A DNA stretch of 64,000 nucleotides from Edaphobacter modestus (GCF_004217555.1 NZ_SHKW01000001.1:3348001-3412000), one strand, 5' to 3'. Shown: positions 7,678 to 16,690, numbered from the stretch's first letter. Made by a program: numbers and translations. The notes: a model not told the origin generated them from the letters alone.

Positions 7678-8733
7678 ATGTCCTCTGCTGCGACCGTTAC
7701 CCTGAAGCCACCTAGTCGTGCCAAGCGGCGCTGGAAGGCTGCGACGCGTAAGATACGCGAGCTGGCATCCATTGGCTCTGCACTGGCGTCTACGGGCCAC
7801 CCCTACATGGCGCACATCGTGCCGATGCGCAGGTGCAATCTCTCCTGCACCTACTGCAATGAGTATGACGACTTCTCCGATCCCGTACCGGTGGACGAGA
7901 TGCTCCGCCGTATCGATCATCTGGGACGGTTGGGGACAAGTGTTATCACCATCTCGGGCGGCGAACCCCTGCTGCATCCCGATCTCGACCAGATTATTGC
8001 CCGCATTCGCAAGACAGGCGCTATCGCCGGCATGATCACCAATGGATATCTGCTGATGCCCGATCGTATCCAGCGGCTGAACCGCGCCGGACTCGATCAC
8101 ATGCAGATCTCGATCGACAATGTGATGCCGGACGCAGTCTCTAAAAAAAGTCTCAAGGTTCTGGACAAGAAGCTGCAGATGCTGACCGAACACGCGGAGT
8201 TCCACGTGAACATCAATTCAGTCGTGGGTGGCGGAATCGCGAATCCCGACGATGCCCGCGTGGTCAGCGAGCGGGCGCTTGGCCTTGGCTTCAGCTCGAC
8301 GATCGGAATCATTCACGACGGTACCGGCCAGCTCAAGCCCCTTGGCGATTCCGAACGCATCGTCTGGGATAAGGTCCGCAAGCTTACACGTCGCAGCTAC
8401 TCCCGCTTCAACCACTTCCAGGAAGCGATCGCCAACGGCAAGACCAACGACTGGCGCTGCCGCGCCGGCGGACGTTACCTCTACGTCTGCGAGAACGGTC
8501 TGGTGCATTACTGCAGCCAGCAACGCGGCTTTCCGGCGGTTCCGCTCGCGGAATATACGACTGCGGACGTCAAACGCGAGTTTCTCACCGAGAAGGGCTG
8601 CTCTCCGAGTTGCACCATCAGCTGCGTTCACCAGGTCAGCTATATAGACCACTGGCGGGCTCCGCAGAAGGACACCGTCACTCCAAACTCGTCGCATAAA
8701 ACGGACGCGCAGGAATTGGTACAGATTCAGTAG
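7678..8733 (+). CDS. Radical SAM protein
   Basis: 351 residues from the ATG at 7678. Earlier in-frame starts (TTG at 7579) would overlap the preceding stop and add a stretch unlike the family. The Cys-x3-Cys-x2-Cys cluster motif is CNLSCTYC, preceded by MAHIVPMRR; GGEPLLHP and ISIDN are the usual SAM-binding and barrel motifs. The C-terminal part has Cys-rich features (RCRAGGRYLYVC, HYCSQQ, GCSPSCTISCVHQ) that resemble a SPASM-type auxiliary cluster. The substrate is not evident. TATACT at 7661-7666 lies 11 bases before the ATG, so the message may have almost no leader. An exported methyltransferase follows after 32 bp. Confidence 0.85.
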   Translation: MSSAATVTLKPPSRAKRRWKAATRKIRELASIGSALASTGHPYMAHIVPMRRCNLSCTYCNEYDDFSDPVPVDEMLRRIDHLGRLGTSVITISGGEPLLHPDLDQIIARIRKTGAIAGMITNGYLLMPDRIQRLNRAGLDHMQISIDNVMPDAVSKKSLKVLDKKLQMLTEHAEFHVNINSVVGGGIANPDDARVVSERALGLGFSSTIGIIHDGTGQLKPLGDSERIVWDKVRKLTRRSYSRFNHFQEAIANGKTNDWRCRAGGRYLYVCENGLVHYCSQQRGFPAVPLAEYTTADVKREFLTEKGCSPSCTISCVHQVSYIDHWRAPQKDTVTPNSSHKTDAQELVQIQ

Positions 8734-8765
8734 CGGCCGGAACCAGAGATTGCAACGCCGGAGGC

Positions 8766-9443
8766 ATGATGAGCGCATCTCGTTTTGTCATCGCGCTGCT
8801 GGTTTCTCTCGCGCTTGTGCCATGCGTGCATCCGCAGGCCGCTCCTTCCCAGGCTCCGCAACCGGGTGGGCAACGGCCCACCAGCACACCCTATGCCGGT
8901 GATCTCTCCATCTTCGAGTACCCGGACCGCGATAAGAAGCTCCAGATCGACCGTGTGATGGATCTGCTCGACGTCCGGGCAGGAAAGAACGTCGGCGACA
9001 TCGGCGCCGGTTCAGGCTGGTTTACGGTACGCGCCAGCAAGCGTGTCGGTCCTACGGGAGCGGTGCTCGCGGAAGACATCAATCCTCTGGCCATTGAGGC
9101 GATCGGCAAGCGCATCGCGAAGGAGAATCTCGGCAACGTCCGCACGGTGCTCGGACGGCCCAACGATCCGATGCTTCCTTCCGGGAGCGTAGACGCCGTG
9201 CTTCTGCTGAAGGTCTACCACGAGATCGCGCATCCGGTGGAGTTCATGCAGAAGCTGCGGCCTGCGCTGCGTGAAGGCGGGCGGGTTGGCATCATCGACA
9301 AGAATGGCAACGGTGCCAATCACGGCGTCGACCATGAAGTTGTGGAAAAGGAGATGGGGGAAGCAGGTTTCCGGCTAAGTGCCACTTATGACTTCACCAA
9401 GGCCGATGGACAGGATTACTTCCTGATCTTCGTGGTGAAATAA
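8766..9443 (+). CDS. Exported class I SAM-dependent methyltransferase
   Basis: 225 residues with a signal peptide (LVSLALVPCVHPQA) followed by a Pro/Gln-rich linker. The Rossmann core has motif I VGDIGAGSGWFTVRA, an acidic second strand (AEDINPLAIEAI), DAVLLLKVYHEI as motif post-II and LREGGRVGIIDK as motif III. This layout fits secreted methyltransferase-like proteins seen in acidobacteria and planctomycetes. How SAM would reach a periplasmic enzyme is unclear, so it may be a lipid- or quinone-type enzyme facing the membrane, or a non-catalytic relative. GGAGG precedes ATGATG. It probably forms an operon with the radical SAM gene. Confidence 0.8.
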   Translation: MMSASRFVIALLVSLALVPCVHPQAAPSQAPQPGGQRPTSTPYAGDLSIFEYPDRDKKLQIDRVMDLLDVRAGKNVGDIGAGSGWFTVRASKRVGPTGAVLAEDINPLAIEAIGKRIAKENLGNVRTVLGRPNDPMLPSGSVDAVLLLKVYHEIAHPVEFMQKLRPALREGGRVGIIDKNGNGANHGVDHEVVEKEMGEAGFRLSATYDFTKADGQDYFLIFVVK

Positions 9444-9510
9444 GTGAGTTAAACAATTCAGGCCTGGCTCAGAGAACGAAGCCAGACCCGAATCGCTTTT
9501 CTTCGAAAAA

Positions 9511-10209
9511 CTAGTTCTGGGGTGTCGACGCGTGGCGCAGCTTGGAGTTTGCCGCGGCACTCTTTCCCGGAGTCTCGGCTGCAACCTGGGATTCCATGTT
9601 GTCGATCGTGGCGTAAAGCTGGTTGATATCTGTCACCTGAACCCAGTTCTTCTGGCTCACGACCCAGATGGTGGGGGTCTGGGTGATCCCGATGCGCTCG
9701 CCGAGCGTGTAGTCGGCATTGACCTCGGCGGCGAAGAGGCCGGAAGGATCGATCACGAACGGCTGATTCAGTTTGTGAGACTGGAAGAATCGACGGGTGA
9801 AGTTGGAAAGATCTTCTTTGGAAGCGATGGAGGTCTGTGCAGCGAAGACAGCGCCTCGGAACTCCTCGGCGACCTGCGGCGAGACCTTGTCCTGCAGGTA
9901 ACGCGCGGTGATGGCGGCGTCGCGGCTCCAGATGTGCATCTTCAGAGGAAAGTCGCGCCGGACGATGGGAATCTTGTAGCGATCGGCCGCTGCGTGAACG
10001 ATGGGGTACGCATGCGCGCAGGCCGGGCACTCGAGATCCTCGAACTTATAGATGGCGACCTTTGCTCCGGCCGGCGGCTTCAGCATGGAGGTGTCTTTGA
10101 AGGCGTTACCGGAGTTCGGCGGTGCGGAGAACTGGGCCGCTGCAGGAAGGCACAAGGCGGCGAGCAGAGTAGCAGCGAGAGAGATGCGGTTCATGATGGT
10201 TGGACGCAT
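9511..10209 (-). CDS. DsbA-like thiol:disulfide oxidoreductase, exported
   Basis: 232 residues with a signal peptide ending near CLPAAAQ. The thioredoxin fold shows the active site FEDLECPACAHAYP (Cys-Pro-Ala-Cys), a helical insertion (residues ~90-150) and the cis-Pro loop TQTPTIWVV. This is the DsbA/DsbG arrangement for oxidising or isomerising disulfides in the periplasm. A start five codons later (MNRISL) is possible, but AAAGG before 10209 favours the longer form. It is divergent from the TolC-like gene; the 100-base region between them and the stop at 9511 show no clear terminator. Confidence 0.87.
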   Translation of the reverse strand: MRPTIMNRISLAATLLAALCLPAAAQFSAPPNSGNAFKDTSMLKPPAGAKVAIYKFEDLECPACAHAYPIVHAAADRYKIPIVRRDFPLKMHIWSRDAAITARYLQDKVSPQVAEEFRGAVFAAQTSIASKEDLSNFTRRFFQSHKLNQPFVIDPSGLFAAEVNADYTLGERIGITQTPTIWVVSQKNWVQVTDINQLYATIDNMESQVAAETPGKSAAANSKLRHASTPQN

Positions 10210-10336
10210 AAGGCCTTTCTTTGTATTTTAGACGAGCCTCGGCCGTGGCAGCGATTTTGCGGCGGATTTTCGCAACCCGGGCAGCCAGCGGGTAATCTAA
10301 TCCTGTGAATACAGAAGATTTCCCATTCAACCTTTG

Positions 10337-11812
10337 ATGAAATTGGAGTTTCGTCTCTCGATGACAAGGAAGTATTTGCCGGTTGCAGCCATGTGGCTCG
10401 GATTCTCCCTGGCCTCGCTGGCCCAACAGCCGAAGCCAGAAGAGCTTCCATCGGCCCCTGAACCGAATACCGCGCCCAACGCCCCAGCGACGCGGCTGGC
10501 AGGCGGGGTTGTGGTCGAACGGGCGACTCCGAATGCGCTCCCCCTGAGTATCGATGAGGCGATCGGCCGTGGACTCCAGCACAACCTGGGAATCGTGCTG
10601 GCGCTCCAGAATCAGAGGTCGGTTCATGGCCAGGTTCTGCAGGTGAAGAATAACCTGCTTCCGAGCATGACTGCCGTGGCGAAGACCTCGACGCAGCAGA
10701 TCAACCTCGCCGCATTGGGATTCAACCCCAACACCATCTCGATCCCCGGTTATGTTGGAACCTTTCCGCAGATCGTAAAGGTAGACGTTACCTCGGCCCA
10801 GTTGAACCTGAACCAGCAGCTCTTCAATGTCCCGGCCTACTACCTCTACCGGGCCGCACAGAGGGCCGATGACGTCGCCTCCTGGACAACACTAAACGAG
10901 CGGGGAGTCGTGGCCCTGAACGTGGGCAGCCAGTATCTCCGCGCTGTGGCCGACGCGTCGGAGATCGAGAATGCACGCGCACTCCTGAAGGCGGACGAGG
11001 TGGCCCTGAACCAGGCAACGGCCTCACACGACGCCGGAGTGGGAACACACCTCGATGTCCTGCGCGCGCGGGTTCAGCTGCAGACCCAGCAGCAGACGCT
11101 GATCAATGCCGAGAATACCTTCGCCAAGGACAAGATTGCCCTGAACCGTCTGATGGGCCTTCCAGCCGAGCAGGAGCTGACCCTGACCGATACCACTCCT
11201 TATGCCGAATTCGCAGCGCTTCCGCTGGACCAGACGATGTCCCTGGCCTATGAGAGACGCAAGGATCTGCGCAGTCTCGAAGCACAGATGGATGTCGCGG
11301 ATCGCACCCAGAAGGCAGTAAAGTACGAGCGTTTGCCCTCCCTTTCGTTCGACGGTTATTACGGCGTGCTGGGCGAGACCCATGGCCTCTACCACGGCGT
11401 GTTCAGCGCGGTGGGCAAGCTGACGTTCCCAATCTTTCAGGAGGGGCAGCTTCGCGGCGAACGCGAGGTGGCCCAATCGCAGCTCATCGGTCTCCGCCAA
11501 CAGATCCAGAGTCTGAAGGTGACCATCGAGCAGCAGATTCGTTCGGCGATGCTGGACGTCGAGGCAACCGATGATCAGGTAAAGGTAGCCCAAAGTAATG
11601 TAGGACTCGCGACCCAGGCGCTGCAAGACACTACCGACAGATTTGCCGCAGGCATCGACGACAATCTTCCGGTCGTACAGGCGCAGGCTACGCTCGCGTC
11701 AGCGCAGTCAAGGTTGGTCGAGACGCTCTATCAGTACAACCAGGCAAAGCTGAGGCTGGCCCGAAATACGGGAGTGGTGGAGACCCAATACAAGACCTAT
11801 CTCGGTCGATGA
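10337..11812 (+). CDS. TolC-family outer-membrane efflux protein
   Basis: 491 residues from the ATG at 10337; an ATG at 10361 (MTRKYLPVAAMW...) also gives a good signal peptide and has GGAG upstream. Two tandem outer-membrane-efflux repeats are visible: LSIDEAIGRGLQHNLGIVLALQNQ at the start of the first, and the long helices RDLRSLEAQMDVADRTQ and ATDDQVKVAQSNVGLATQALQ in the second. Such proteins trimerise into a channel-tunnel for tripartite pumps or type I secretion. No pump genes are adjacent, so the partner is elsewhere. It is distinct from the island TolC at 26671-28116. Confidence 0.85.
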   Translation: MKLEFRLSMTRKYLPVAAMWLGFSLASLAQQPKPEELPSAPEPNTAPNAPATRLAGGVVVERATPNALPLSIDEAIGRGLQHNLGIVLALQNQRSVHGQVLQVKNNLLPSMTAVAKTSTQQINLAALGFNPNTISIPGYVGTFPQIVKVDVTSAQLNLNQQLFNVPAYYLYRAAQRADDVASWTTLNERGVVALNVGSQYLRAVADASEIENARALLKADEVALNQATASHDAGVGTHLDVLRARVQLQTQQQTLINAENTFAKDKIALNRLMGLPAEQELTLTDTTPYAEFAALPLDQTMSLAYERRKDLRSLEAQMDVADRTQKAVKYERLPSLSFDGYYGVLGETHGLYHGVFSAVGKLTFPIFQEGQLRGEREVAQSQLIGLRQQIQSLKVTIEQQIRSAMLDVEATDDQVKVAQSNVGLATQALQDTTDRFAAGIDDNLPVVQAQATLASAQSRLVETLYQYNQAKLRLARNTGVVETQYKTYLGR

Positions 11813-11909
11813 ACTGGGATCCGCCGATTTCCTACCAGCTATATAAAGCCGGTTTCGCTGGGTTGTTCTTCCTGAACATATTCTGGATTACCCAACAGAA
11901 GCGAGCCGC

Positions 11910-13349
11910 CTACTGCATCGGGACAAACTTTCCCTCGCAACTATATGGCTCGATTTGCTTCGGTGAGGTCGGCGACACCACCTTAACATCTGTTCCGCTG
12001 AAATCTATATTGGTCCCCCCTGGTCCCAGCGTCACGGTAGCGAAATGGCCATGCACCTGCGAGGGCGCGATCCCATCCACACGTACGTTGTCCAGCGTCA
12101 CCTGCGTTATGTGATCGCTGTTCAGACCCGCGATCAGCACATCGCCATCCGTCGTACTCGTCATGTTCTGGATCGTGATGGACTTATAGTCCGGAATACG
12201 GTCCCCCTTGTACGTCGGATCCTCGAAAGGCTCCGTCGTCTGGTTGGTGTAATAGGGACTGATTGCAATGGGATTCTTCACATCCCTCATGCAGATATTC
12301 CGATACATCAGGTCATGCACCGAGCCACCTCGGGTCACATTGCTCTTAATACGGATACCGCTCGTCGTATGGTCTTCCGTCAATCCATCCACCAGCAGAT
12401 AACTCTGTCCCGTGTAGGTCTCGCTCCCGATCGACATCCCATGCCCCGAGTAGAAGTGATTGTCGATCACACTCATATGCGAGACGCCGGTCTTGATCGC
12501 AATATTGTCGTCGCCGTTGTCGATCCAGCTATGCGCGATCGTCACATTGGTAGAACTGCCCGGATCGATTCCATCTGTGTTCCGCGCATCCGTCCCCCGA
12601 ACCGTAGGGGTTAGCAGATGCACCCCCCAGGCCGTGAAACCGTTGGTCTGGTTTACGCTCACGTGGAAGTTCGTCGAGTTGTGCAGCGTAATCCGGTACA
12701 GCACCAGCCCATCCGCGTGCGATGCCACGATCATTCGCGGCGTGAAGTACCTCTCATTCTTTGGCTCCGCCTTGCGCGACATCTGCCACCAGCTGTAGTC
12801 CTTATTCAGGATCTTCGCGTATCCTCGGCCATCGATTACGCCATCGCCCATGATCCCGACATTCTTCGCGTTATTCACGCTGATCAACGGACGACATCCT
12901 CCACGTGCCGGCGCGGGATGCTGCGGTGCCGGAAAAACAGCCGGTGGTGCTCCCATCGCAATCGTTCCACATAAGCCGGATGTGGAGCCTTCCTCCTTTA
13001 TCTCGTACACGGCTGCATCGCGAGATCCGAACAGCGTCACGCCCTTGTCCACAAGCAGCGTCACGCCCTCTCTCATCTCAAGCGGGCCGCTAAGAAATGC
13101 ATCCCTGCCTCGTGACATCTCAAGTTCAACTGCCGTCCCTGATTTGCAGTGATCGAGCGCCTTCTGAATCCGCTCGGTGTCGAGCCTCGCCTCGTCCGCG
13201 TCCCCGAGGCCGTCGTTCACCGCATGCAACTGAGCTTTCAGTTTGGTGCATGCACGGGGTACCTTCGGCTCGGTTACATGCCGCGTATCCTGTGCTGCCG
13301 CAAACGAAACCACAGCAACCGCCGCAATCAGCCCCAAGCGGAACGGCAT
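11910..13349 (-). CDS. Glycoside hydrolase family 28 (polygalacturonase-like)
   Basis: 479 residues with a signal peptide (LIAAVAVVSFAAAQ). The right-handed beta-helix carries the GH28 catalytic motifs in order: NTDGID, DNGDDNIAIK, GHGMSIGSE and GIRIKSN, giving the three Asp and the His of inverting galacturonases. It likely cleaves alpha-1,4-galacturonan or a related pectin in the periplasm or outside. It reads from a consensus-like promoter at 13560-13588 through a ~200-base structured leader. Its 3' end converges on the TolC-like gene with ~97 bp between. Confidence 0.88.
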   Translation of the reverse strand: MPFRLGLIAAVAVVSFAAAQDTRHVTEPKVPRACTKLKAQLHAVNDGLGDADEARLDTERIQKALDHCKSGTAVELEMSRGRDAFLSGPLEMREGVTLLVDKGVTLFGSRDAAVYEIKEEGSTSGLCGTIAMGAPPAVFPAPQHPAPARGGCRPLISVNNAKNVGIMGDGVIDGRGYAKILNKDYSWWQMSRKAEPKNERYFTPRMIVASHADGLVLYRITLHNSTNFHVSVNQTNGFTAWGVHLLTPTVRGTDARNTDGIDPGSSTNVTIAHSWIDNGDDNIAIKTGVSHMSVIDNHFYSGHGMSIGSETYTGQSYLLVDGLTEDHTTSGIRIKSNVTRGGSVHDLMYRNICMRDVKNPIAISPYYTNQTTEPFEDPTYKGDRIPDYKSITIQNMTSTTDGDVLIAGLNSDHITQVTLDNVRVDGIAPSQVHGHFATVTLGPGGTNIDFSGTDVKVVSPTSPKQIEPYSCEGKFVPMQ

Positions 13350-13474
13350 TGGTCCGACCTCCTACTTTTCTCATGCAACCCTAACACGATCAGTGAGTTT
13401 CAGTCACTCCAAGCTCGATTCTTTGATTCGTCTCGACAGATCTTCGAGCGTTTGTGTGATTTTTTCTGAAACGC

Positions 13475-13507
13475 GAAGAGGCCGCCCGGCAACAGGGCGG
13501 CCTCTTC
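13475..13507 (-). promoter_or_regulatory. Strong hairpin in the GH28 leader
   Basis: GAAGAGGCCGCCC (13475-13487) pairs perfectly with GGGCGGCCTCTTC (13495-13507) around a 7-base loop. On the minus strand it sits mid-leader of the GH28 message and is followed by a second weaker stem (GCGTTT/AAACGC), with no U-run. On the plus strand it is followed only by TTT and no plus-strand gene precedes it. An attenuator-like or stabilising leader element is more likely than a terminator. Confidence 0.5.
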
Positions 13508-13559
13508 TTTAGGGAGAATAGTTCCAACGGAGGCAAAGCCATCAGAACTTTCTGGCGAA

Positions 13560-13599
13560 ATACTATGTTTGGCAAAATGACGTGTCAAGGTTTAAACCT
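13560..13599 (-). promoter_or_regulatory. GH28 promoter with overlapping palindromic operator
   Basis: On the minus strand TTGACA (13588-13583) is separated by exactly 17 bp from TAGTAT (13565-13560), a near-consensus sigma-70 promoter directed at the GH28 gene; transcription would start near 13553, giving a ~204-base leader. A perfect 12-bp palindrome, AGGTTTAAACCT (13588-13599), touches the upstream edge of the -35 box and is a good operator candidate. The rest of the 415-bp gap up to 13764 is AT-rich with no convincing reading frame. Confidence 0.6.
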
Positions 13600-13764
13600 A
13601 AAAACCATAACTCGTTTTATTCCAACTAGTTATCAACGTTATAAAGTAGGTAACACCCACCCGTTTATTCGCCTAAACTTCGCTTTTAGCTCTCGTGTCG
13701 TCAAATAAATGGTCGTCGAATCAGGTGCTTAGCTTTCCGCTTGCACCACCCTTGGTGCATCGGT

Positions 13765-14943
13765 CTACCCTTTGACCCCTGACCCTCGACCTTCCGCCTG
13801 GATCGGCAACTGTCTTCCACTCAGGTCGATTCTTAGAAATTCCGGCTCGGTGGCCGCCGGTTTGCCCTGCAGCACCCGAATTGCAGCTCTCCCTGCTCCC
13901 AGCGAAAGTCCAAGGACCACCGCGGCCAATGCCCCAAAGCCGCAGAAGATCGCGATGCTGCTCAGAAGACTATAGGTCTTGCGAACTTCCACATGAAATT
14001 CTGGCGGCATGGGTTTGTTCCAGGTCACCTCGACGCGAGGATGAATTCCCTGCACCAGCGCCTTCGCTTCCGGCAGCGTCCATTGCCCTGTCGTAATCAT
14101 CAACAGGTTTCCCGAACGGCGCATCACTACGGTTCCAGCCGATCTGCCTAGCCTGCGAATCTCCGCTTCGATCGCACGCAATCTGTCTCCGGCGATCTCC
14201 GGAGTCGGATAGAGCAGCATGGTGAGGGAGCCCCTTCCTGCATACTTCGCCATCACCGCCTCGGCGGCCTTATCAAAGCCCAGGATCGCTCCCGGCAAGA
14301 TACCCCCCATCGATTCGTAGCTTATCGGCCCCAGCGCGTATTTCACCGAATCGCGGTCCAGCCCCTTCTGCGGCAGAAGCGTCGGCAGCGTCGGAGCTAG
14401 CCCCTTTGGCCCGCTCACCTTCGGCAACCCAATCTGTATCCTGTTCAGGAGAGCTTCGACCTTCGGCCCCCGGGCACCGGTCGCTTCCACGACGCTTCCC
14501 CCGCTACGAAATACATAGCGGTCACCGTTCAGAGTCGTCTCCTCACCCAGCCCCACACCACGATAGACCGAGCCGGGCCGTCCAAAGTAGTTGTAAGCCG
14601 CGTGCGCTCCCGTAGCGTCGACAAACTGTCGCGCTGTCACCGCCACCAACGGTCCGGCATCTCCGACACGATAGACCGCCTGCTCACTTCGCTTCAGTCC
14701 ATCTTCATTCAGGATTTGATCCAGCTTCTCGTCACTCTTTATCGGAGACGCAGCCGCCGCATCGGACTGACGGACCCAATCCCCTGCCTGCTGTGGAAGC
14801 AGGGGAGAAGGCGGCACAACCAGCATCGTCTTTGCGTCCTGACTTAACGCAGACGATGCCCATCCTCCCGCCGATACGCCTGCAAGACAAACCCACAGAA
14901 TCTGGCGCGCCAATCCGTGCACTCTTCGATCGCCCTGTGCCAT
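13765..14943 (-). CDS. Exported membrane-anchored protein of DUF6599 type, unknown function
   Basis: 392 residues from the ATG at 14943, which gives a proper signal peptide (RQILWVCLAGVSAGGWASSALSQ); the frame is open 64 codons further upstream, but that stretch looks non-coding. The periplasmic part begins with LLPQQAGDWVRQ and contains YRVGDAGPLVAVTARQFVDATGA..YNYFGRPG, a pattern of DUF6599-like acidobacterial proteins. A single membrane segment lies at ~335-360 (SLLSSIAIFCGFGALAAVVLG). Topology predicts a large periplasmic domain and a short cytoplasmic tail. It is divergent from the carbohydrate-binding gene at 15044. Confidence 0.6.
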   Translation of the reverse strand: MAQGDRRVHGLARQILWVCLAGVSAGGWASSALSQDAKTMLVVPPSPLLPQQAGDWVRQSDAAAASPIKSDEKLDQILNEDGLKRSEQAVYRVGDAGPLVAVTARQFVDATGAHAAYNYFGRPGSVYRGVGLGEETTLNGDRYVFRSGGSVVEATGARGPKVEALLNRIQIGLPKVSGPKGLAPTLPTLLPQKGLDRDSVKYALGPISYESMGGILPGAILGFDKAAEAVMAKYAGRGSLTMLLYPTPEIAGDRLRAIEAEIRRLGRSAGTVVMRRSGNLLMITTGQWTLPEAKALVQGIHPRVEVTWNKPMPPEFHVEVRKTYSLLSSIAIFCGFGALAAVVLGLSLGAGRAAIRVLQGKPAATEPEFLRIDLSGRQLPIQAEGRGSGVKG

Positions 14944-15043
14944 AAACACCGCCCTGCTAACGGCCAGATTACACCAGCACGAACCTGCGATGCGAGTGAC
15001 GCCCCCTTGTGCTCGAAGTACCATTCTCTCGAGGTGAACCTGC

Positions 15044-15736
15044 TTGCGAAGAACGATTCCGTTCCTCTTCTTACCAACGCTTCTCGCTGTGATTGCTGTC
15101 GCACAATCCAATCTGCCGAAGACGTATAAGGGCACTCCTTACCTCCATGCCCCGCAGATCGCTCCTCAAACCATCCCAGGCAAGGTCGAGTGCGCCTTCT
15201 ACGACGAGGGCGGCGAAGGAGTCGCCTACCACGACACGGACGCCGTCAACCAAGGCTCCGGAAAACTGAACCCTGCCAACGGAACCTACCTCAATGAGTT
15301 CCGTCTGCGCGAGGGAGTCGATATTTCGTACACAAAATTCCATAACTCCCCCGAAAGAATCGACGATAACCCCTGGACCATCGTGATGCCGCCTGCCAAC
15401 CAGCTCTACGTAGGCTGGACCGAGCCCGGCGAATGGTTCAATATCACCGTCGAGGTCCACCACGCCGGTGCCTACACCGCCGACCTGCTCTACACCTCCA
15501 ACCGAGGTGGAACCATCTCCATCGACCTCAACGGCAGACCAGCCACAGGCCCTCTTACCATTCCCACCACCAACAATCCGGCAGATCCTGTCGCGTGGCG
15601 TCAATGGCACCACTGGAATATCGCGTCTAACCTGTTGAAACTAAAGCTGCCAACAGGTAGAAGCGTTCTTACAATCCATATCCTTACCGAGGGCCAGATG
15701 AATCTGGCGACCTTCGACTTTCGACCTCTCTCCTGA
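15044..15736 (+). CDS. Secreted carbohydrate-binding-module protein (CBM6-like)
   Basis: 230 residues starting at TTG 15044, with GAGGTG placed 7 bases upstream. The signal peptide is FLFLPTLLAVIAVA. The mature protein resembles the CBM6/CBM35-type jelly roll often attached to acidobacterial glycosidases: AFYDEGGEGVAYHDTD and VDISYTK near the start, VGWTEPGEWFNITV, GGTISIDLNG and a final strand NLATFDFRPL. No catalytic domain is attached, so it may bind a polysaccharide alone or sit on an incomplete enzyme. The GH28 gene lies nearby. Confidence 0.65.
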   Translation: MRRTIPFLFLPTLLAVIAVAQSNLPKTYKGTPYLHAPQIAPQTIPGKVECAFYDEGGEGVAYHDTDAVNQGSGKLNPANGTYLNEFRLREGVDISYTKFHNSPERIDDNPWTIVMPPANQLYVGWTEPGEWFNITVEVHHAGAYTADLLYTSNRGGTISIDLNGRPATGPLTIPTTNNPADPVAWRQWHHWNIASNLLKLKLPTGRSVLTIHILTEGQMNLATFDFRPLS

Positions 15737-15777
15737 ATCCAGACCCCGCTGCAAGACAACAACCCTGTCGCAGCGTG

Positions 15778-15805
15778 TTCTACATCGGGCAAGGAATGGT
15801 ACACT
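15778..15805 (+). promoter_or_regulatory. Candidate promoter of the cold-shock gene
   Basis: TTCTAC (15778-15783) and TACACT (15800-15805) are 16 bp apart, with TGG just before the -10 box (extended -10 form). A start near 15812 gives a ~107-base leader, as expected for cold-shock mRNAs whose long leaders fold temperature-dependently. Confidence 0.4.
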
Positions 15806-15918
15806 AGAACCTGATCGTCGAATCCGATCTGGTTCTTGCTGGTTCTGGTTACCCTCTACTCGCAAATAATCCACGTTGAGTTCAGCGGTACATCTTAGGC
15901 AGTAAAAGGAACAAGTTC

Positions 15919-16119
15919 ATGGAACAGGGAATTGTAAAATGGTTTAACGATGCGAAGGGATTCGGCTTTCTGAGCCGCGCTAACGGCGAGGATGTTTTCG
16001 TCCATCACTCCGCTATTCAGAGCAATGGCTTCCGTTCGCTTCAGGAAGGCCAGAGCGTTCAGTTCAACGTCGTCAAGGGCCCCAAGGGCTGGCAGGCAGA
16101 GAACGTTCAGGCTCTCTAA
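15919..16119 (+). CDS. Cold-shock protein, CspA family
   Basis: 66 residues, the standard length. The RNP1 motif is KGFGFLSR and RNP2 is VFVHHSAI, with the opening [11 protein letters not shown]; these aromatic residues stack on single-stranded RNA or DNA. The protein acts as an RNA chaperone that melts secondary structure, in cold or during rapid growth. It is monocistronic between a long leader and a hairpin at 16141-16171. Confidence 0.95.
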   Translation: MEQGIVKWFNDAKGFGFLSRANGEDVFVHHSAIQSNGFRSLQEGQSVQFNVVKGPKGWQAENVQAL

Positions 16120-16140
16120 ATTTTTTCAAAGTAAGATGCG

Positions 16141-16171
16141 GAAGAGGGCGGTTCACAGAACCGCCCTCTTC
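16141..16171 (+). terminator. Hairpin terminator after the cold-shock gene
   Basis: GAAGAGGGCGGTTC (16141-16154) and GAACCGCCCTCTTC (16158-16171) form a perfect 14-bp stem with a 3-base loop, 21 bp after the stop. The following sequence is only moderately T-rich (GTCTCTCTAAATC). Confidence 0.65.
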
Positions 16172-16270
16172 GTCTCTCTAAATCTATCTCTCAATCGACC
16201 CGGAAGATAGTTGAGCGCTCGCGTAAGGCTCCCACCGTTTTGCAGCCATAAACCTTCTCCGGAGGAAACG

Positions 16271-16690
16271 ATGTCAACCCCACCCCCTGGCAAGTACCAA
16301 CTCCGGTCCCTTCACGAAGAGATTGGACTCTTCGATCGCAAACTGGCGCATGTCTCCAAATACGAGAGCTTTCCCACGGAAGCTGACCGTGAAGTCGCCG
16401 TCAGTAAATTGAATTCCAAGCGGAAGCTACTCGTTAGAAATGCTCTCCAGATGGCGAAAGATGGTGTCGAATTCGATCCGTCAGAGCTCCCCGCGTCGCT
16501 TCGGGCAGAAGAGACTCCGAACGAGCCTCTCCCTGTACCATCTGTGGAAATTGACGCACAGCCGGAGACTGACTCCGTAGCGAAAGCAAAGCCCGATTCT
16601 TCCTATCCGTCTCCCTATGCTGGAACAGCGCTCGACTGTCGGCAGGAAGTACAGGCCTACAAGCAAAGCAAAGCCAGGAAACAGGCCTAA
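16271..16690 (+). CDS. Small soluble protein, function unknown
   Basis: 139 residues from the ATG at 16271, chosen because CCGGAGGAAACG places a strong ribosome site just before it. The first ~70 residues are helical (LHEEIGLFDRKLAHVSKYE; REVAVSKLNSKRKLLVRNALQMAKDG); the rest is Pro/Glu-rich and ends in a basic tail (YKQSKARKQA). No known domain is recognised and there is no signal peptide or membrane segment. It is the last host gene before the accessory island and ends at a clear terminator. Confidence 0.6.
   Translation: MSTPPPGKYQLRSLHEEIGLFDRKLAHVSKYESFPTEADREVAVSKLNSKRKLLVRNALQMAKDGVEFDPSELPASLRAEETPNEPLPVPSVEIDAQPETDSVAKAKPDSSYPSPYAGTALDCRQEVQAYKQSKARKQA

Noticed and set aside
13475..13510. 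Plus-strand rho-independent terminator
   Set aside because: No plus-strand gene precedes it and only three T follow; it is better explained as a leader hairpin of the GH28 message.
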